Notes: generated from the sequence alone by a model not told the origin. Numbered from the stretch's first letter, positions 43,746 to 53,045 are shown. The stretch is 64,000 nt of DNA from an uncultured Lachnospiraceae bacterium (GCA_910576815.1 CAJTKA010000003.1:62001-126000), one strand, 5' to 3'. Numbers and translations are program-made.

Positions 43746-45119
43746 TTGAGTAGAGACAAAAAGAGAGCTCTGTGTCTTTTCGCAGGGCTTCTTGCCTTTT
43801 TTCTGGGGCTGCTTGCAGTCAGCGGAGTCGGGGTTTATAATGATTCTGAACAATATATTATGATGCATATCCACAGGGAGCCGCTCTACCCGCTCTATCT
43901 GGCGGCTTTCCGTGCGGTTTTTGGAGAAGGGTATCTTGTGTGGGCGATGGCCGGGCAGGGGATTCTCACGGCTTTGGGGATCACCGCGCTTGCGGAGTAT
44001 GTAACTCGTCATTTTGGTCTGCGCCTGTGGGAGGAACTGCTGATCGTGGCCTTGCAGCTTCTGCCGCATTTGATCACGCGGTATGTGTCGGCGCTTCATA
44101 TTTTCCTGGAAAATTCGGTGATGAGCGAAGCATTGTGCATCCCGCTTTTTACTATATTTATATACTTTGTTTTGCGGATGCTTTTTGAGGGGAAATGGCG
44201 TGATACGGTATTGGCACTGCTTTTTGCCTATCTGCTCTCCATGACAAGAGGACAGATGATGACTACGATCCTTCTGTGGGCGCTTCTCCTGGGAATCCGT
44301 CTGCTGTTGAACAAAAAATATCGGGCGTTATTCATTTGCGCATCAACGGTGGTTTTCGTTTTTCTGCTGCGTGATTTGACGGTTCATGTATATAATTATG
44401 GTGTCACCGGCTATTTTATGGGCAATACCTACGGACAGGTGAACACGCTGACCAACGTGATGTATGCCTGCGACGAGGGGGACAGGGAGGTTTTTGAAGA
44501 GGGAGCTCCGGAACAGGTCTTTTTTGATGATTTCTACGGAAAGGCGATGGAACAGAAACTAAATTATGTGTATGCCGGAGACGGATTTGACGAGCGTGCG
44601 ACTTATCTGGAAGAAAATCATGATATTTTGAAATTTCAGATTCTTGAGGCGGAGCTGTCTGCTTACTATTTCGGGTTGGGAGAAGTGGACTATTACGAGC
44701 AGAGCAGCATGTCTGATGAAATGGCGGGAAAAATGATAAAAAAGCTCCTGCCGGCTTGCTTTGGTCAGTGGCTTTATGATTATATCCTATTATGCCGCAA
44801 CGGTTTTGTCAGGAGTATCGCTGTGGTGCATCCGCTGATCAATTTTGCTGCGCTCTTTTTGTACGTGCTGGCGGCGGGGCTGCTGCTTTGGCAGGTGTTT
44901 GTCAAAAGGCGGTTTCAGGCGGCGGTCGTTATGGGAACGGCGCTGTTGTTTATTGTGGCGAATGTGTGCGCAACTTCCATTACGATCATGTGTCTGTCGC
45001 GGTATATGATCTATGGGTTTTCTCTGTTTTATATGGCACTGTATCTGCTGGTCAGAGAAGTGTGCGAGAATCGATTATTTTGGAAAAACGGACTGGAAAA
45101 GACAAAATCAATGAGTTGA
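43746..45119 (+). CDS. Polytopic membrane protein, GT-C- or polymerase-like, unknown
   Basis: About 457 residues with roughly ten membrane helices. A VYNDSEQYIMMHIHREPLYPLYLAAF loop after helix one holds acidic and histidine residues in GT-C fashion. A soluble segment lies between residues about 235 and 330. No ATG is available; TTG at 43746 has GGAG 9 nt upstream, and TTG at 43731 inside the previous gene is an alternative. It lies between the uronate dehydrogenase and its epimerase partner, so it is part of the same operon. It could be a sugar transferase or polymerase for this glycan. I do not recognise a named family. Confidence 0.6.
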   Translation: MSRDKKRALCLFAGLLAFFLGLLAVSGVGVYNDSEQYIMMHIHREPLYPLYLAAFRAVFGEGYLVWAMAGQGILTALGITALAEYVTRHFGLRLWEELLIVALQLLPHLITRYVSALHIFLENSVMSEALCIPLFTIFIYFVLRMLFEGKWRDTVLALLFAYLLSMTRGQMMTTILLWALLLGIRLLLNKKYRALFICASTVVFVFLLRDLTVHVYNYGVTGYFMGNTYGQVNTLTNVMYACDEGDREVFEEGAPEQVFFDDFYGKAMEQKLNYVYAGDGFDERATYLEENHDILKFQILEAELSAYYFGLGEVDYYEQSSMSDEMAGKMIKKLLPACFGQWLYDYILLCRNGFVRSIAVVHPLINFAALFLYVLAAGLLLWQVFVKRRFQAAVVMGTALLFIVANVCATSITIMCLSRYMIYGFSLFYMALYLLVREVCENRLFWKNGLEKTKSMS

Positions 45120-45170
45120 TGAACAATGGCTTTCGGCGGGAAGCCGTCATGCTGTGAAAGGGAGGGAAAA

Positions 45171-46148
45171 ATGGGTTATCAGGATATTGCATTTGAAAAG
45201 GGGACGGTATTTGTTGTGACGGGGGGCGCGGGCTTTATCGGCTCGAATCTCTGCGAAGCACTGCTCGACATGGGCTGCATCGTGCGCTGTCTGGACAATC
45301 TGTCCACGGGAAAATATGAGAATATCGAACATTTTATGGGAAAAGAGGAATTTAATTTTATAGAGGGAGATATCCGGGATCTTGAGACCTGTAAGCAGGC
45401 ATGTATGGGTGCCGACTATGTGCTGCATCAGGCAGCTTGGGGCAGCGTGCCCAGAAGCATTGAGATGCCGCTTGTCTATGAGGAGATCAATATCCGTGGC
45501 ACGCTTAACATGATGGAGGCGGCGACAGAGTGCGGCGTGAAAAAGTTTGTCTACGCGTCCAGTTCTTCCGTTTACGGCGATTCGACGGAGCTTCCGAAGA
45601 AGGAAGGACAGGAGGGGAAGGTGATCTCTCCCTACGCCCTCACCAAAAAGACGGATGAGGAATACGGAAGGCTGTATAAGGAGCTGTACGGCCTCGATAC
45701 CTACGGGCTCCGCTACTTTAATGTGTTTGGGCGCAGGCAGGATCCAAACGGCATGTATGCGGCAGTGATCCCGAAATTTTTGAAGCAGCTTCTGCATGGG
45801 GAGGTGCCGACCATCAACGGAGACGGCAGGCAGTCCCGCGACTTTACTTATATCGATAATGTGATCGAGGCGAATCTGCGAGCCTGCAAAGCGGATTCTT
45901 CTGCGGCAGGAGAGGCGTTTAATATCGGCGCAGGCGGGAGACTGTATCTGATCGACATGTATGAGCATCTCTGTAAGGCGCTGGGGATGTCGGTGGAGCC
46001 GAACTTCGGACCGCCCAGAGCAGGCGACGTGCGGGATTCCAATGCCGATATCACCAAGGCGAGGACGCTTTTGGGGTACGATCCCACGTATGACTTTGAG
46101 AAGGGGATCGCGCTGGCGATCGATTGGTATAAGGAGTATTTGAAATGA
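45171..46148 (+). CDS. UDP-HexNAc / uronate C4-epimerase, WbpP/TviC-like
   Basis: A 325-residue extended SDR. VVTGGAGFIGSNLCEALL binds NAD, SSSSVYGDS and SPYALTKKTDE supply the catalytic Ser and YxxxK, and HQAAWGSVPRSIEMPLVYEEIN is the signature of the WbpP/TviC group that interconverts UDP-GlcNAc(A) and UDP-GalNAc(A). It pairs with the WbpO/TviB-type dehydrogenase two genes upstream, as in Vi antigen clusters. GGGAGGG lies just before the ATG at 45171. The stop overlaps the formyltransferase start as ATGA, so the genes are coupled. Confidence 0.88.
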   Translation: MGYQDIAFEKGTVFVVTGGAGFIGSNLCEALLDMGCIVRCLDNLSTGKYENIEHFMGKEEFNFIEGDIRDLETCKQACMGADYVLHQAAWGSVPRSIEMPLVYEEINIRGTLNMMEAATECGVKKFVYASSSSVYGDSTELPKKEGQEGKVISPYALTKKTDEEYGRLYKELYGLDTYGLRYFNVFGRRQDPNGMYAAVIPKFLKQLLHGEVPTINGDGRQSRDFTYIDNVIEANLRACKADSSAAGEAFNIGAGGRLYLIDMYEHLCKALGMSVEPNFGPPRAGDVRDSNADITKARTLLGYDPTYDFEKGIALAIDWYKEYLK

Positions 46149-47065
46149 AATATAAGGTAGTTGTATTTGGAGTGAAAGATACATCCGAGAATATCGTAAG
46201 TTTTATACAGGAGGAGATATGCCCTGTGGATTTGGTGATTACGATCAGCCCGGAGGTGACGAAAAAGAATCAGATTTCCGGTTACAAGGGTTTGTCGGTG
46301 CTGACGGAAAAGTATGGGATTCCCGTGCACGAGGCGGACAGCTATTTCCTTACTGATGAAAAAACGCAGAAACTGATGCGGGAAAACGAATTTAATATCG
46401 GAATTTCCATGGGCTGGCAGAGATTGATGCCAAAATCAGTGTTGGACTGCTTCAAGTATGGGGTGTTTGGCTTCCACGGCAACAGCGGCTATCTTCCCTT
46501 TGGCAGAGGACGTTCGCCGCTAAACTGGTCGATGATTCTTGGAGATACGCGTTTTAACCTGAATTTGTTTCGCTATGACGAGAAAGCGGACAGCCCGAAC
46601 ATATTTGCCACGGAGATGTTTTCCATCACGCCTCATGACGATATCCGCACGGCCCAGTATAAGAACATGATCTGCTCGAAACACCTGATCCGCAGGCTGC
46701 TTACCGCTTATGAGAGCGGAAAGGTCGAAGTGCGCACGGAATCCAAGGACTTTGACTCCTGGTACGAGAAGCGCACGGCGGCAGACGGCAAAATTGACTT
46801 TCATAACAGAACACGTGATATTTATAATCTGATCCGTGGGGTAGCGGCGCCTTTTCCGGGAGCGTTCGCCTTTTGTAAGGGGGAGGAGGTACGCGTCTGG
46901 GAGGCGCATCCCTTCGATGAAATGATTGATTTTTCGGACTTTGCGCCGGGAGAGGTCATCGATGTTTTCGACGGCAGGCCCGTGGTGCGCACGGTGGACG
47001 GTTCGCTTTTGATCGATCGATATGAGAGCAGCCTGATGCTGGCGGCACACGATATACTGGAATAG
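46145..47065 (+). CDS. Formyltransferase-like protein, sugar N-formyltransferase candidate
   Basis: A 306-residue protein of the methionyl-tRNA/ArnA-type formyltransferase fold. FHGNSGYLPFGRGRSPLNW is the core loop, with the catalytic histidine H111 and the LP-RG-PLNW pattern, and D149 in DEKADSP fits the catalytic aspartate. The asparagine of the usual N-x-H motif is glycine here (FGFH), which may lower or change activity. A C-terminal OB-like domain is present (GEVIDVFDGRPVVRTVDGSLLI). It probably formylates an amino sugar, with N10-formyl-tetrahydrofolate as donor. It is coupled to the epimerase gene. Confidence 0.82.
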   Translation: MKYKVVVFGVKDTSENIVSFIQEEICPVDLVITISPEVTKKNQISGYKGLSVLTEKYGIPVHEADSYFLTDEKTQKLMRENEFNIGISMGWQRLMPKSVLDCFKYGVFGFHGNSGYLPFGRGRSPLNWSMILGDTRFNLNLFRYDEKADSPNIFATEMFSITPHDDIRTAQYKNMICSKHLIRRLLTAYESGKVEVRTESKDFDSWYEKRTAADGKIDFHNRTRDIYNLIRGVAAPFPGAFAFCKGEEVRVWEAHPFDEMIDFSDFAPGEVIDVFDGRPVVRTVDGSLLIDRYESSLMLAAHDILE

Positions 47066-47070
47066 TATGG

Positions 47071-47142
47071 AGACAGGCAGTGCGCTCCTGGACAGATTCG
47101 ATATGGAAACAAGCGGTTTTTGCCTGAACAGATTCGGCATGG
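47071..47142. repeat. Two imperfect 36-bp tandem copies before a GT4 gene
   Basis: 47071-47106 and 47107-47142 align over 36 bp with about 70 percent identity; GACAGATTCG-AT and GAACAGATTCGGCAT are the best-kept parts. The 92-bp gap between the formyltransferase and the next gene is mostly this repeat. It ends just at the GGAGG ribosome site. Confidence 0.5.
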
Positions 47143-47157
47143 AGGATGGATGACCAT

Positions 47158-48309
47158 ATGGATAAGGGAAAACAGATACGCGTACTGCATGTGCTGGGCG
47201 GCGTAGGGCTGGGCGGCGCGGAGAGCCGCATCATGGATCTTTACCGCCAGATGAACAGAGACGAGATTCAGTTTGATTTTTTGGTGCATCGCAACGACGG
47301 GAAACCGCAATTTTATGACGAGGAGATCAAGTCTCTGGGCGGGCAAATCTATGTGCTCCCGAAATTTAAAGTCTACAATTATTTTTCTTATAAAAAGGCA
47401 GTTACATCCTTTTTTGCGCTGCATCATGCGTTTCAGGTGGTGCAGGGGCATATGACCAGCACGGCGGCGATCTATCTTCCCATCGCCAAGCGGTTTGGGA
47501 TTCCGATGACTGTTGCGCATGCCAGAAATGCGGGGGTGGTGAAGGGACCGAAAGGGATCGCTACCCGCTTTTTTCGGAGAGGGCTGGCTAAGAAGGCGGA
47601 CGTTTTGTTTGCCTGCTCAAAGCTTGCAGGGGAGGACGTGTTTGGCACAGATGCCATGAAACAGGGCAGGGTGAAGATCATTCACAATGCCATAGACGTG
47701 CAGCGGTTTGCCTTTGATGAGAAGAAAAGGCAGGAGACGCGTGAGGCGCTAAAAATCACCGACAAGCTGGTGCTCGGTCATGTGGGAAGGTTTGACTATC
47801 AGAAAAACCATCCTTATCTTTTAGAGGTATTCGCGGCGGTCTGTCAAAAACGGTCCGATGCCGTATTGCTTCTTCTGGGAGACGGCGGAGCGCGTCAGGC
47901 GATGGAGGAACGCTGTCGGGAGCTTGGCATTGCGGAGCGCGTGAAATTTTTGGGGAATCGGAAGGACACCGAGCGGTATTATCAGGCGATGGATGTGTTT
48001 TTGCTTCCTTCCTTTTTTGAGGGGCTGCCGGGCGTGCTGGTGGAGGCGCAGGCAGCGGGGCTTGCCTGTATCGTTTCCGACACTGTGACGAGGGAGGCCG
48101 AGGCCACGGATCTGGTGACCTGGCTTAGTATTGACGAGCCGCCCGAGCGCTGGGCGGAAGAAGTGTTAAAGCAGGCGGCGTATGTGCGCCGCAATACCGC
48201 GAAAGAATTGACGGAGGCCGGGTTCGATGTGAGGACGCAGGCGCAGGGGTACAGGCGGTTTTATCTTGGAGAAGGCGCTGCGTATATTGGCAGTGTGACA
48301 GCACAGTAA
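47158..48309 (+). CDS. GT4 glycosyltransferase (EpsF-like)
   Basis: A 383-residue GT-B enzyme. RVLHVLGGVGLGGAESRIMDLYRQM at the N-terminus is the acceptor-domain glycine-rich loop of EpsF-like GT4 proteins. LGHVGRFDYQKNHPYLLEVF and EGLPGVLVEAQAAGLACIVSD are the donor-domain motifs with the E-x7-E pair. No membrane segment is present. Two in-frame ATGs exist (47146 and 47158); the second gives a workable 12-nt distance from GGAGG, while the first touches it. It is the first of three GT4 genes in a row that probably extend the same oligosaccharide. Confidence 0.87.
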   Translation: MDKGKQIRVLHVLGGVGLGGAESRIMDLYRQMNRDEIQFDFLVHRNDGKPQFYDEEIKSLGGQIYVLPKFKVYNYFSYKKAVTSFFALHHAFQVVQGHMTSTAAIYLPIAKRFGIPMTVAHARNAGVVKGPKGIATRFFRRGLAKKADVLFACSKLAGEDVFGTDAMKQGRVKIIHNAIDVQRFAFDEKKRQETREALKITDKLVLGHVGRFDYQKNHPYLLEVFAAVCQKRSDAVLLLLGDGGARQAMEERCRELGIAERVKFLGNRKDTERYYQAMDVFLLPSFFEGLPGVLVEAQAAGLACIVSDTVTREAEATDLVTWLSIDEPPERWAEEVLKQAAYVRRNTAKELTEAGFDVRTQAQGYRRFYLGEGAAYIGSVTAQ

Positions 48310-48350
48310 GGCGGATGAGGCGCGGATGCCTGAAATGGAGTTTATAAACG

Positions 48351-49469
48351 ATGAAAAAAATGTTGCTGATTGCGCCGTCCCTGCATCAGGGCGGACTGGA
48401 AAAAGTTTGTGCCATGACAGCGGTGGCCTTACAGCCGTACTTTGAGGTAAAGATCGCGATTTTTGATTCCGCCAATATCGACTTTGACGTGGAGGGGACG
48501 CCGGTCATTGACTTGAAGGTGCCGCCCCGTCTGGGGAAATTGGCGAAGATACTCAATGTATTGAAACGCGCCCACCGCTTAAATAGGCTGAAAAAGAAGG
48601 AAAAGATCGACATTGCCTACAGTTTCGGTAACACGGCCAATCTGGCGAATGTGTTTGCCGGGCGGCTTTTTGGGAAAAAAGGTGCGAAATGCTGGCTGGG
48701 CGTCAGAAGCTATATGGATCTGGAAGGCGCGAAGATCAGGCTGTACTGCAAATGCTCAGACAGACTTTTGTGCTGTTCGGAGACGATCAGGCAGGAGATC
48801 GAAGAGAAGTACGCCTGTGATCATGCCTATACCCTGCAAAATTTCTTTGATATCGCGCAGATCGAAGCCCGCGCCGAGGAAGGGACCGCCGACCTTCCCT
48901 GGCAGGACGGCAGGATCATTGTCTCTATGGGAAGAGAAGATGTAGTCAAGGGATACTGGCATCTGCTCAAGATTTTTTCGCTGGTGCATAAGGCCCTTCC
49001 AGATACGAAACTGTTATTGATTGGCAAAGGGGAGTTTACAGCCTACCGAAAACTCGCGGCTGACTTAGGGATCGCAGACGCGGTCTGCTTCGCGGGGTTG
49101 CAGAAAAATCCCTATCCCTATCTGAAAAAGGGAACGCTTTACCTTCTGACCTCTTACTGGGAAGGATTTCCGAATGCGTTAGTGGAGGCGATGGCGCTGG
49201 GGCTGGTGGCAGTGGCGACGGACTGCATGACGGGGCCGGCGGAGATTTTTGACGGCAAATATGGTGTTTTGGTGCCCAATATGGAAAAGGAACCTGACAT
49301 GGACGCTTCCCATATCGAGGAGGAAGAAAGACGTACGGCAAAGCGGGTGATCGCGCTTTTGCAGGACGAGGAGGAAATGGCGCGCTACAGAAGGCTTTCC
49401 GTGGAGCGGGCGGGTGACTTCTCTAAGGAAGAATATATTCGTAAAATTAGGGAGTTGTCGGATGACTAA
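48351..49469 (+). CDS. GT4 glycosyltransferase
   Basis: A 372-residue GT-B enzyme. LLIAPSLHQGGLEKVCAMTA is the N-terminal loop, and SMGREDVVKGYWHLLKIF and EGFPNALVEAMALGLVAVATDCMTGPAEI are the donor-site motifs. It resembles GT4 enzymes of capsule clusters and the two neighbouring GT4 proteins, but shares only family-level similarity with them. GGAG lies 10 nt before the ATG. Its stop overlaps the next GT4 start by 8 bp. Linkage and sugar cannot be read from the sequence. Confidence 0.87.
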   Translation: MKKMLLIAPSLHQGGLEKVCAMTAVALQPYFEVKIAIFDSANIDFDVEGTPVIDLKVPPRLGKLAKILNVLKRAHRLNRLKKKEKIDIAYSFGNTANLANVFAGRLFGKKGAKCWLGVRSYMDLEGAKIRLYCKCSDRLLCCSETIRQEIEEKYACDHAYTLQNFFDIAQIEARAEEGTADLPWQDGRIIVSMGREDVVKGYWHLLKIFSLVHKALPDTKLLLIGKGEFTAYRKLAADLGIADAVCFAGLQKNPYPYLKKGTLYLLTSYWEGFPNALVEAMALGLVAVATDCMTGPAEIFDGKYGVLVPNMEKEPDMDASHIEEEERRTAKRVIALLQDEEEMARYRRLSVERAGDFSKEEYIRKIRELSDD

Positions 49470-50571
49470 GATTGCGTTTCATTTAAATTGCCTGGAGCAG
49501 GGGGGCGCGGAGCGGGTGGTTTCGAATCTTGCCAATCGCTTTGCGGCAAACGGCTACGAGGTGCTCGTCGCCACGCTGTGGCAGGGGGAAGATGAATTTC
49601 AGCTGGATGACAGGGTGCGGCGTATTCACGTCGGTTTACGGCCGGGGGATGAAAAGAAGGGCAGTATCGCTCGGTTTTTGCTGCATATTCATTATTTGAA
49701 ACAGTTTTTGCGTGAAGAAAAGCCGGATATTTTGATTCCGTTCGCCAGAAAAGCCCTCTATCGGGGACTGACTGCGGCATTCTTTATGAAACTGCCGGTG
49801 CTCATCTCTATTCGCACAGATCCCGCAGGGCACTATGACATGCTTTTCGACAAAGTACAGATTCCCTTTCTCTTTCCCAGAGCGGACGGCTGCGTTTTCC
49901 AGACAGAAGGAGCGAGAGAATTTTTTGCGCCCAGACTGCAAAAAAATTCCCGCATCATTTTAAATCCCTTAAATCCAAAGTATATCGGCGTGCCAGAACC
50001 GGCTAAGCGGACAAAGACGGTGGTGCAGTCGGGACGTCTGGTGGATTTCAAAAATCAGGAAATGCTGATTCGGGCGTTTCATGAGGTGCATCAAAAGCAC
50101 CCCGACTATGACTTAAAAATTTACGGACCAGATTCCAAGGATGGCACAAAAGAACTTTTGGAGCGCACCATTGCGGAACTTCACGCTGAGGACTATGTGC
50201 ACCTGATGGGGGCAAGTGATTCTCTGGAAAAGGACCTTGTGGATGCGGCGCTCTTTGCTTTCAGCTCCGATTGGGAGGGGCTGCCCAATGCCCTGATGGA
50301 GGCGATGGCGCTGGGGCTGCCCATTGTGGCGACGGATTGTCCCTGCGGCGGTCCGCGTACCATTATGACGGATGAGGTGGATGGCCTTCTCATTCCCATC
50401 AAGGATCAAAAGGCCATGGAAGATGGCATCAACCGCTTGATTGAGGATCCCGATTTTGCAGAAAAGCTGGGCAGGAATGCGCGGAAAATTGCGGAGAGAG
50501 CCAATGACGAGGCGATCTATGAGCAGTGGCGGGATTATATCGAGGAGCTGTGCGGGAAATATCGACGGTGA
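49462..50571 (+). CDS. GT4 glycosyltransferase (GalNAc-transferase-like)
   Basis: A 369-residue GT-B enzyme. KIAFHLNCLEQGGAERVVSNLA opens the protein. SGRLVDFKNQEMLIRAF and EGLPNALMEAMALGLPIVATDCPCGGPR hold the donor site. The DCPCGGP form is common in GT4 enzymes related to PglJ/PglH, which add GalNAc. The ATG at 49462 lies inside the end of the previous gene, 7 nt after GGGAG, so the two are coupled. It resembles the GT4 encoded at 61676-62791. Confidence 0.88.
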   Translation: MTKIAFHLNCLEQGGAERVVSNLANRFAANGYEVLVATLWQGEDEFQLDDRVRRIHVGLRPGDEKKGSIARFLLHIHYLKQFLREEKPDILIPFARKALYRGLTAAFFMKLPVLISIRTDPAGHYDMLFDKVQIPFLFPRADGCVFQTEGAREFFAPRLQKNSRIILNPLNPKYIGVPEPAKRTKTVVQSGRLVDFKNQEMLIRAFHEVHQKHPDYDLKIYGPDSKDGTKELLERTIAELHAEDYVHLMGASDSLEKDLVDAALFAFSSDWEGLPNALMEAMALGLPIVATDCPCGGPRTIMTDEVDGLLIPIKDQKAMEDGINRLIEDPDFAEKLGRNARKIAERANDEAIYEQWRDYIEELCGKYRR

Positions 50572-50673
50572 GGCAGTTATGGCGGCAGTGAGTGCGTGCA
50601 GAAAAAGGCGGCAGCAAGGGCGATCGGTTTTACGGGAGAGAAACAGATCTGTAGAAAACACGGAGGTTTGAGC

Positions 50674-52398
50674 ATGGAGTCAGAGAGAGATAGGCGAATA
50701 CAGCCCCCCAAATGGCGGGAAATCCTGCTGATGCTTCCGTTTGCGTTCTGTTATGCCTTTTTTATTGTATTGGGCGATTGGCAGAGGTCCGCCCACTACA
50801 GCAATGCGCGGAATATGGGAAGACTTGCGCTCTGGACTGTCATTGCCTGGGCTGTGTTGCTGCTGCTGGGATTTTTGTTGGAAAATGGCAGCGCTCTGGC
50901 AGCGGGGGTGACGGCGCGCTTGGCGCGAAATGTTACCTTACCCGTGAGTTTGCGTAAGAGTGTGACAAAACTTTTCGTAAATGAAGGCAGACGGCAGGGA
51001 CACTGGTGGATCCGGTTTTCCTTTTTTCTGCTGTGTCTGCTTTGCTATCTGCCTTATTTTCTGATGTATTATCCCACCTGGTATAATAACGATGCGGTTT
51101 GGCAGATGGAGCAGGCGCTGGGTATGGCGGCGAAATCAAACCATCATCCGTACTTTCACACCCTGATCATCAAACTGTTTCTGGATGTCGGGGACGTTCT
51201 GTTTGGGAACCTGACAGCGGCAGTGGCTCTGTATACCTTTTTCCAGATGACATTGACGGCTGCGGTGTTTGGCTTTTTGCTGTTTCTCCTATATAAAAGG
51301 GGGACGGGTATTTTTTGGCTGATTCTGGCAGTATGCTTTTATGCGCTGCTTCCGGTCAACGCCATGCTCTCGATCTGCATGGGGAAGGACGCCTGGTTTA
51401 CGGCGGCATTTTTGTTGTTTATGTGGACGGTTTTTAAGTGTGCACAGGCGAAAAGTACGGCGTGTATAGAAAGTGTAGAGAAGGCAGCAGGAGCGCGGGG
51501 CCTGGTGGACCGACGGTGGGTTTGGTTTGCTGTGACAGGGCTGGCAGTCTGCCTCCTGCGCAGCAATGGTATTTTCGTCTTTTTGGGGACGGCGGTGTTT
51601 TTGATGGTGTCTGCCTGCTGGCGGGAGCATGTGCTGAGACAGCCGTTGACGATATCCACGTTAATTGTGCTGGCCTTGTATTTGCTCTGGCAGGGGCCGA
51701 TTCTGTCCGCTCTCCAAGTCGAGCCGCCTGATACCATCGAGAGCCTGACCATGCCGACGCAGCATCTGCTTTGCGCTTACAAAAGAGGGGGTTCCCTGAC
51801 GGCTGAGGAAATCGGAATGCTTGAGCAGGTGATGCCGCTGGCTGATATTGACGAATATTATAATCCATATTTGTTTGATTTGACAAAGAATTACATACGT
51901 GAAAATGGCAATCAGGAAATCATAGCGAAAAACAAGGTTGCCTACGCGAAACTCTGGCTTACGGTGGGACTGAGAAATCCGATGCTTTATCTGGAGGGAG
52001 AGATCAGGCAGACGGCGGGGTACTATGCATTACATATTCCCCATGAACTGTATCTTTACAGCGACTATTTTATGGTGGATAATCCCTTTGGGATCGAGGG
52101 CGAACGAAAACTGTTTACATACGATGACAGCCTTGCCATGGGAACGTTTTTGCAGGACTTTCAGGAACTGTACAGGCGGGTGTGGAGCCTGGGGGCCAAT
52201 ACCTGGCTGTTGCTGGCTGCGCTGGCCTGTGCGCTTTACAGGAAGCGGCGGATCGCGGTTTTTCTGCCTGCGCTGTGTCTGCTGGGAAGTTTGATGCTCG
52301 CGACCCCGGTATATAATGAATTTCGGTATGCTTATGGGGTGTTTGCGGCGCTGCCGGTGTTGGTTTGTTTTGGGGTGGGGAGGGAGGAGAAGTGTTAA
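50674..52398 (+). CDS. Polytopic membrane protein, DUF6020-like (copy 2)
   Basis: A 574-residue protein with about 12 membrane helices, paralogous to the protein at 29874-31541 by shared segments: MYYPTWYNNDAVWQMEQ, SNHHPYFHTL, MGKDAWFTAAF, RSNGIFVFLG and MPTQHLLCAYK. A short hydrophilic insert is present at about residues 268-290. Acidic residues plus the HHP pattern in the first outer loop suggest a GT-C enzyme using a polyprenyl-linked donor, but this is not proven for the family. CGGAGG lies 7 nt before the ATG at 50674. It is the last intact gene before a region of decayed genes. Confidence 0.7.
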   Translation: MESERDRRIQPPKWREILLMLPFAFCYAFFIVLGDWQRSAHYSNARNMGRLALWTVIAWAVLLLLGFLLENGSALAAGVTARLARNVTLPVSLRKSVTKLFVNEGRRQGHWWIRFSFFLLCLLCYLPYFLMYYPTWYNNDAVWQMEQALGMAAKSNHHPYFHTLIIKLFLDVGDVLFGNLTAAVALYTFFQMTLTAAVFGFLLFLLYKRGTGIFWLILAVCFYALLPVNAMLSICMGKDAWFTAAFLLFMWTVFKCAQAKSTACIESVEKAAGARGLVDRRWVWFAVTGLAVCLLRSNGIFVFLGTAVFLMVSACWREHVLRQPLTISTLIVLALYLLWQGPILSALQVEPPDTIESLTMPTQHLLCAYKRGGSLTAEEIGMLEQVMPLADIDEYYNPYLFDLTKNYIRENGNQEIIAKNKVAYAKLWLTVGLRNPMLYLEGEIRQTAGYYALHIPHELYLYSDYFMVDNPFGIEGERKLFTYDDSLAMGTFLQDFQELYRRVWSLGANTWLLLAALACALYRKRRIAVFLPALCLLGSLMLATPVYNEFRYAYGVFAALPVLVCFGVGREEKC

Positions 52399-52400
52399 AA

Positions 52401-52640
52401 GGTATAGTTACCGAGAAATTCTCTGCAACTGCCAAAGACGGTAAAAGTTACTTGTTCAGTTTTAGTCGTTTGATGCCATTATTTCCGTAGGCTATCGCGT
52501 CAATTCCAAGAGAGCAACAAGTTTTCAGATATGGGCAACAAAGGTATTAAAGGAATATATGAAAATGGTTTTGCGCTTGATGACGAGCGATTGAAGCAGG
52601 GCAAAACAGTTTTTGGAAAAGATTACTTTAAGGAGATTAC
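52401..52640 (+). pseudogene. Decayed RhuM-family protein fragment
   Basis: Three reading frames together give a RhuM-like pattern in the right order: TEKFSATAKDGKSY (from 52401), then DAIISVGYRVNSKRATSFQIWATKVLKEY (from about 52472, another frame), then FALDDERLKQGKTVFGKDYFKE (from about 52558, third frame). At least two frameshifts separate them, and the N- and C-terminal parts are missing. RhuM proteins are of uncertain function and are found on genomic islands. The fragment begins 2 bp after the stop of the preceding gene. Confidence 0.7.
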
Positions 52641-53045
52641 AGTGCCTGTAACCCGATTCAGATCGGCGTATACGAGGATAAAATATACATCTGGAATGAT
52701 GGCGAGATGCCGTTTGAATTGGATTCAACAAAGAAACTGTTTGAAAAGCATTTTTCCAAACCGTATAATCCTAAGCTGGCAGATGTTTTCTTTAAGAGCG
52801 GTATGATAGAGGCGTGGGGCAGAGGGCTTGACAAGATTAAGGATGCGTGCGCAAAGTACGATGGTCGTTTGCCGGAATACAATATCAGCGCGTCTGGGAT
52901 TATGGTGCTTTGTAAAGCGTGTGATAAGTATTTGGAGCTCTTATCGGGAGATGAAAATAATTCGCTCATTTCAGATGAGCAGATTATGAGCGAATTAATG
53001 AGCGGAAAAGATGCGTCAGTAAAAGTAATCATGACCATATCATAA
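52641..53045 (+). pseudogene. C-terminal remnant of an AlbA_2/HATPase_c_4 type DNA-binding regulator
   Basis: The frame from 52641 reads NPIQIGVYEDKIYIWNDGEMPFE, then KPYNPKLADVFFKSGMIEAWGRGLDKI. This is the C-terminal HATPase_c_4 part of the RecG-like or AlbA_2-domain transcriptional regulators. The N-terminal AlbA_2 domain is absent; a TAA lies just upstream in this frame and the RhuM remnant takes its place. Two deleted genes have been joined. ATG 52707 would give a 112-residue product, which is unlikely to be functional. Confidence 0.72.

Noticed and set aside
45147..46184. 345-codon open frame on the - strand over the epimerase gene
   Set aside because: The + strand gene has full SDR motifs and a good ribosome site. 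The opposite frame is a shadow rich in His, Arg and Leu.
47067..47153. 28-residue frame with a 12-residue repeat before a GT4 gene
   Set aside because: It comes from the 36-bp tandem duplication and has no convincing ribosome site.
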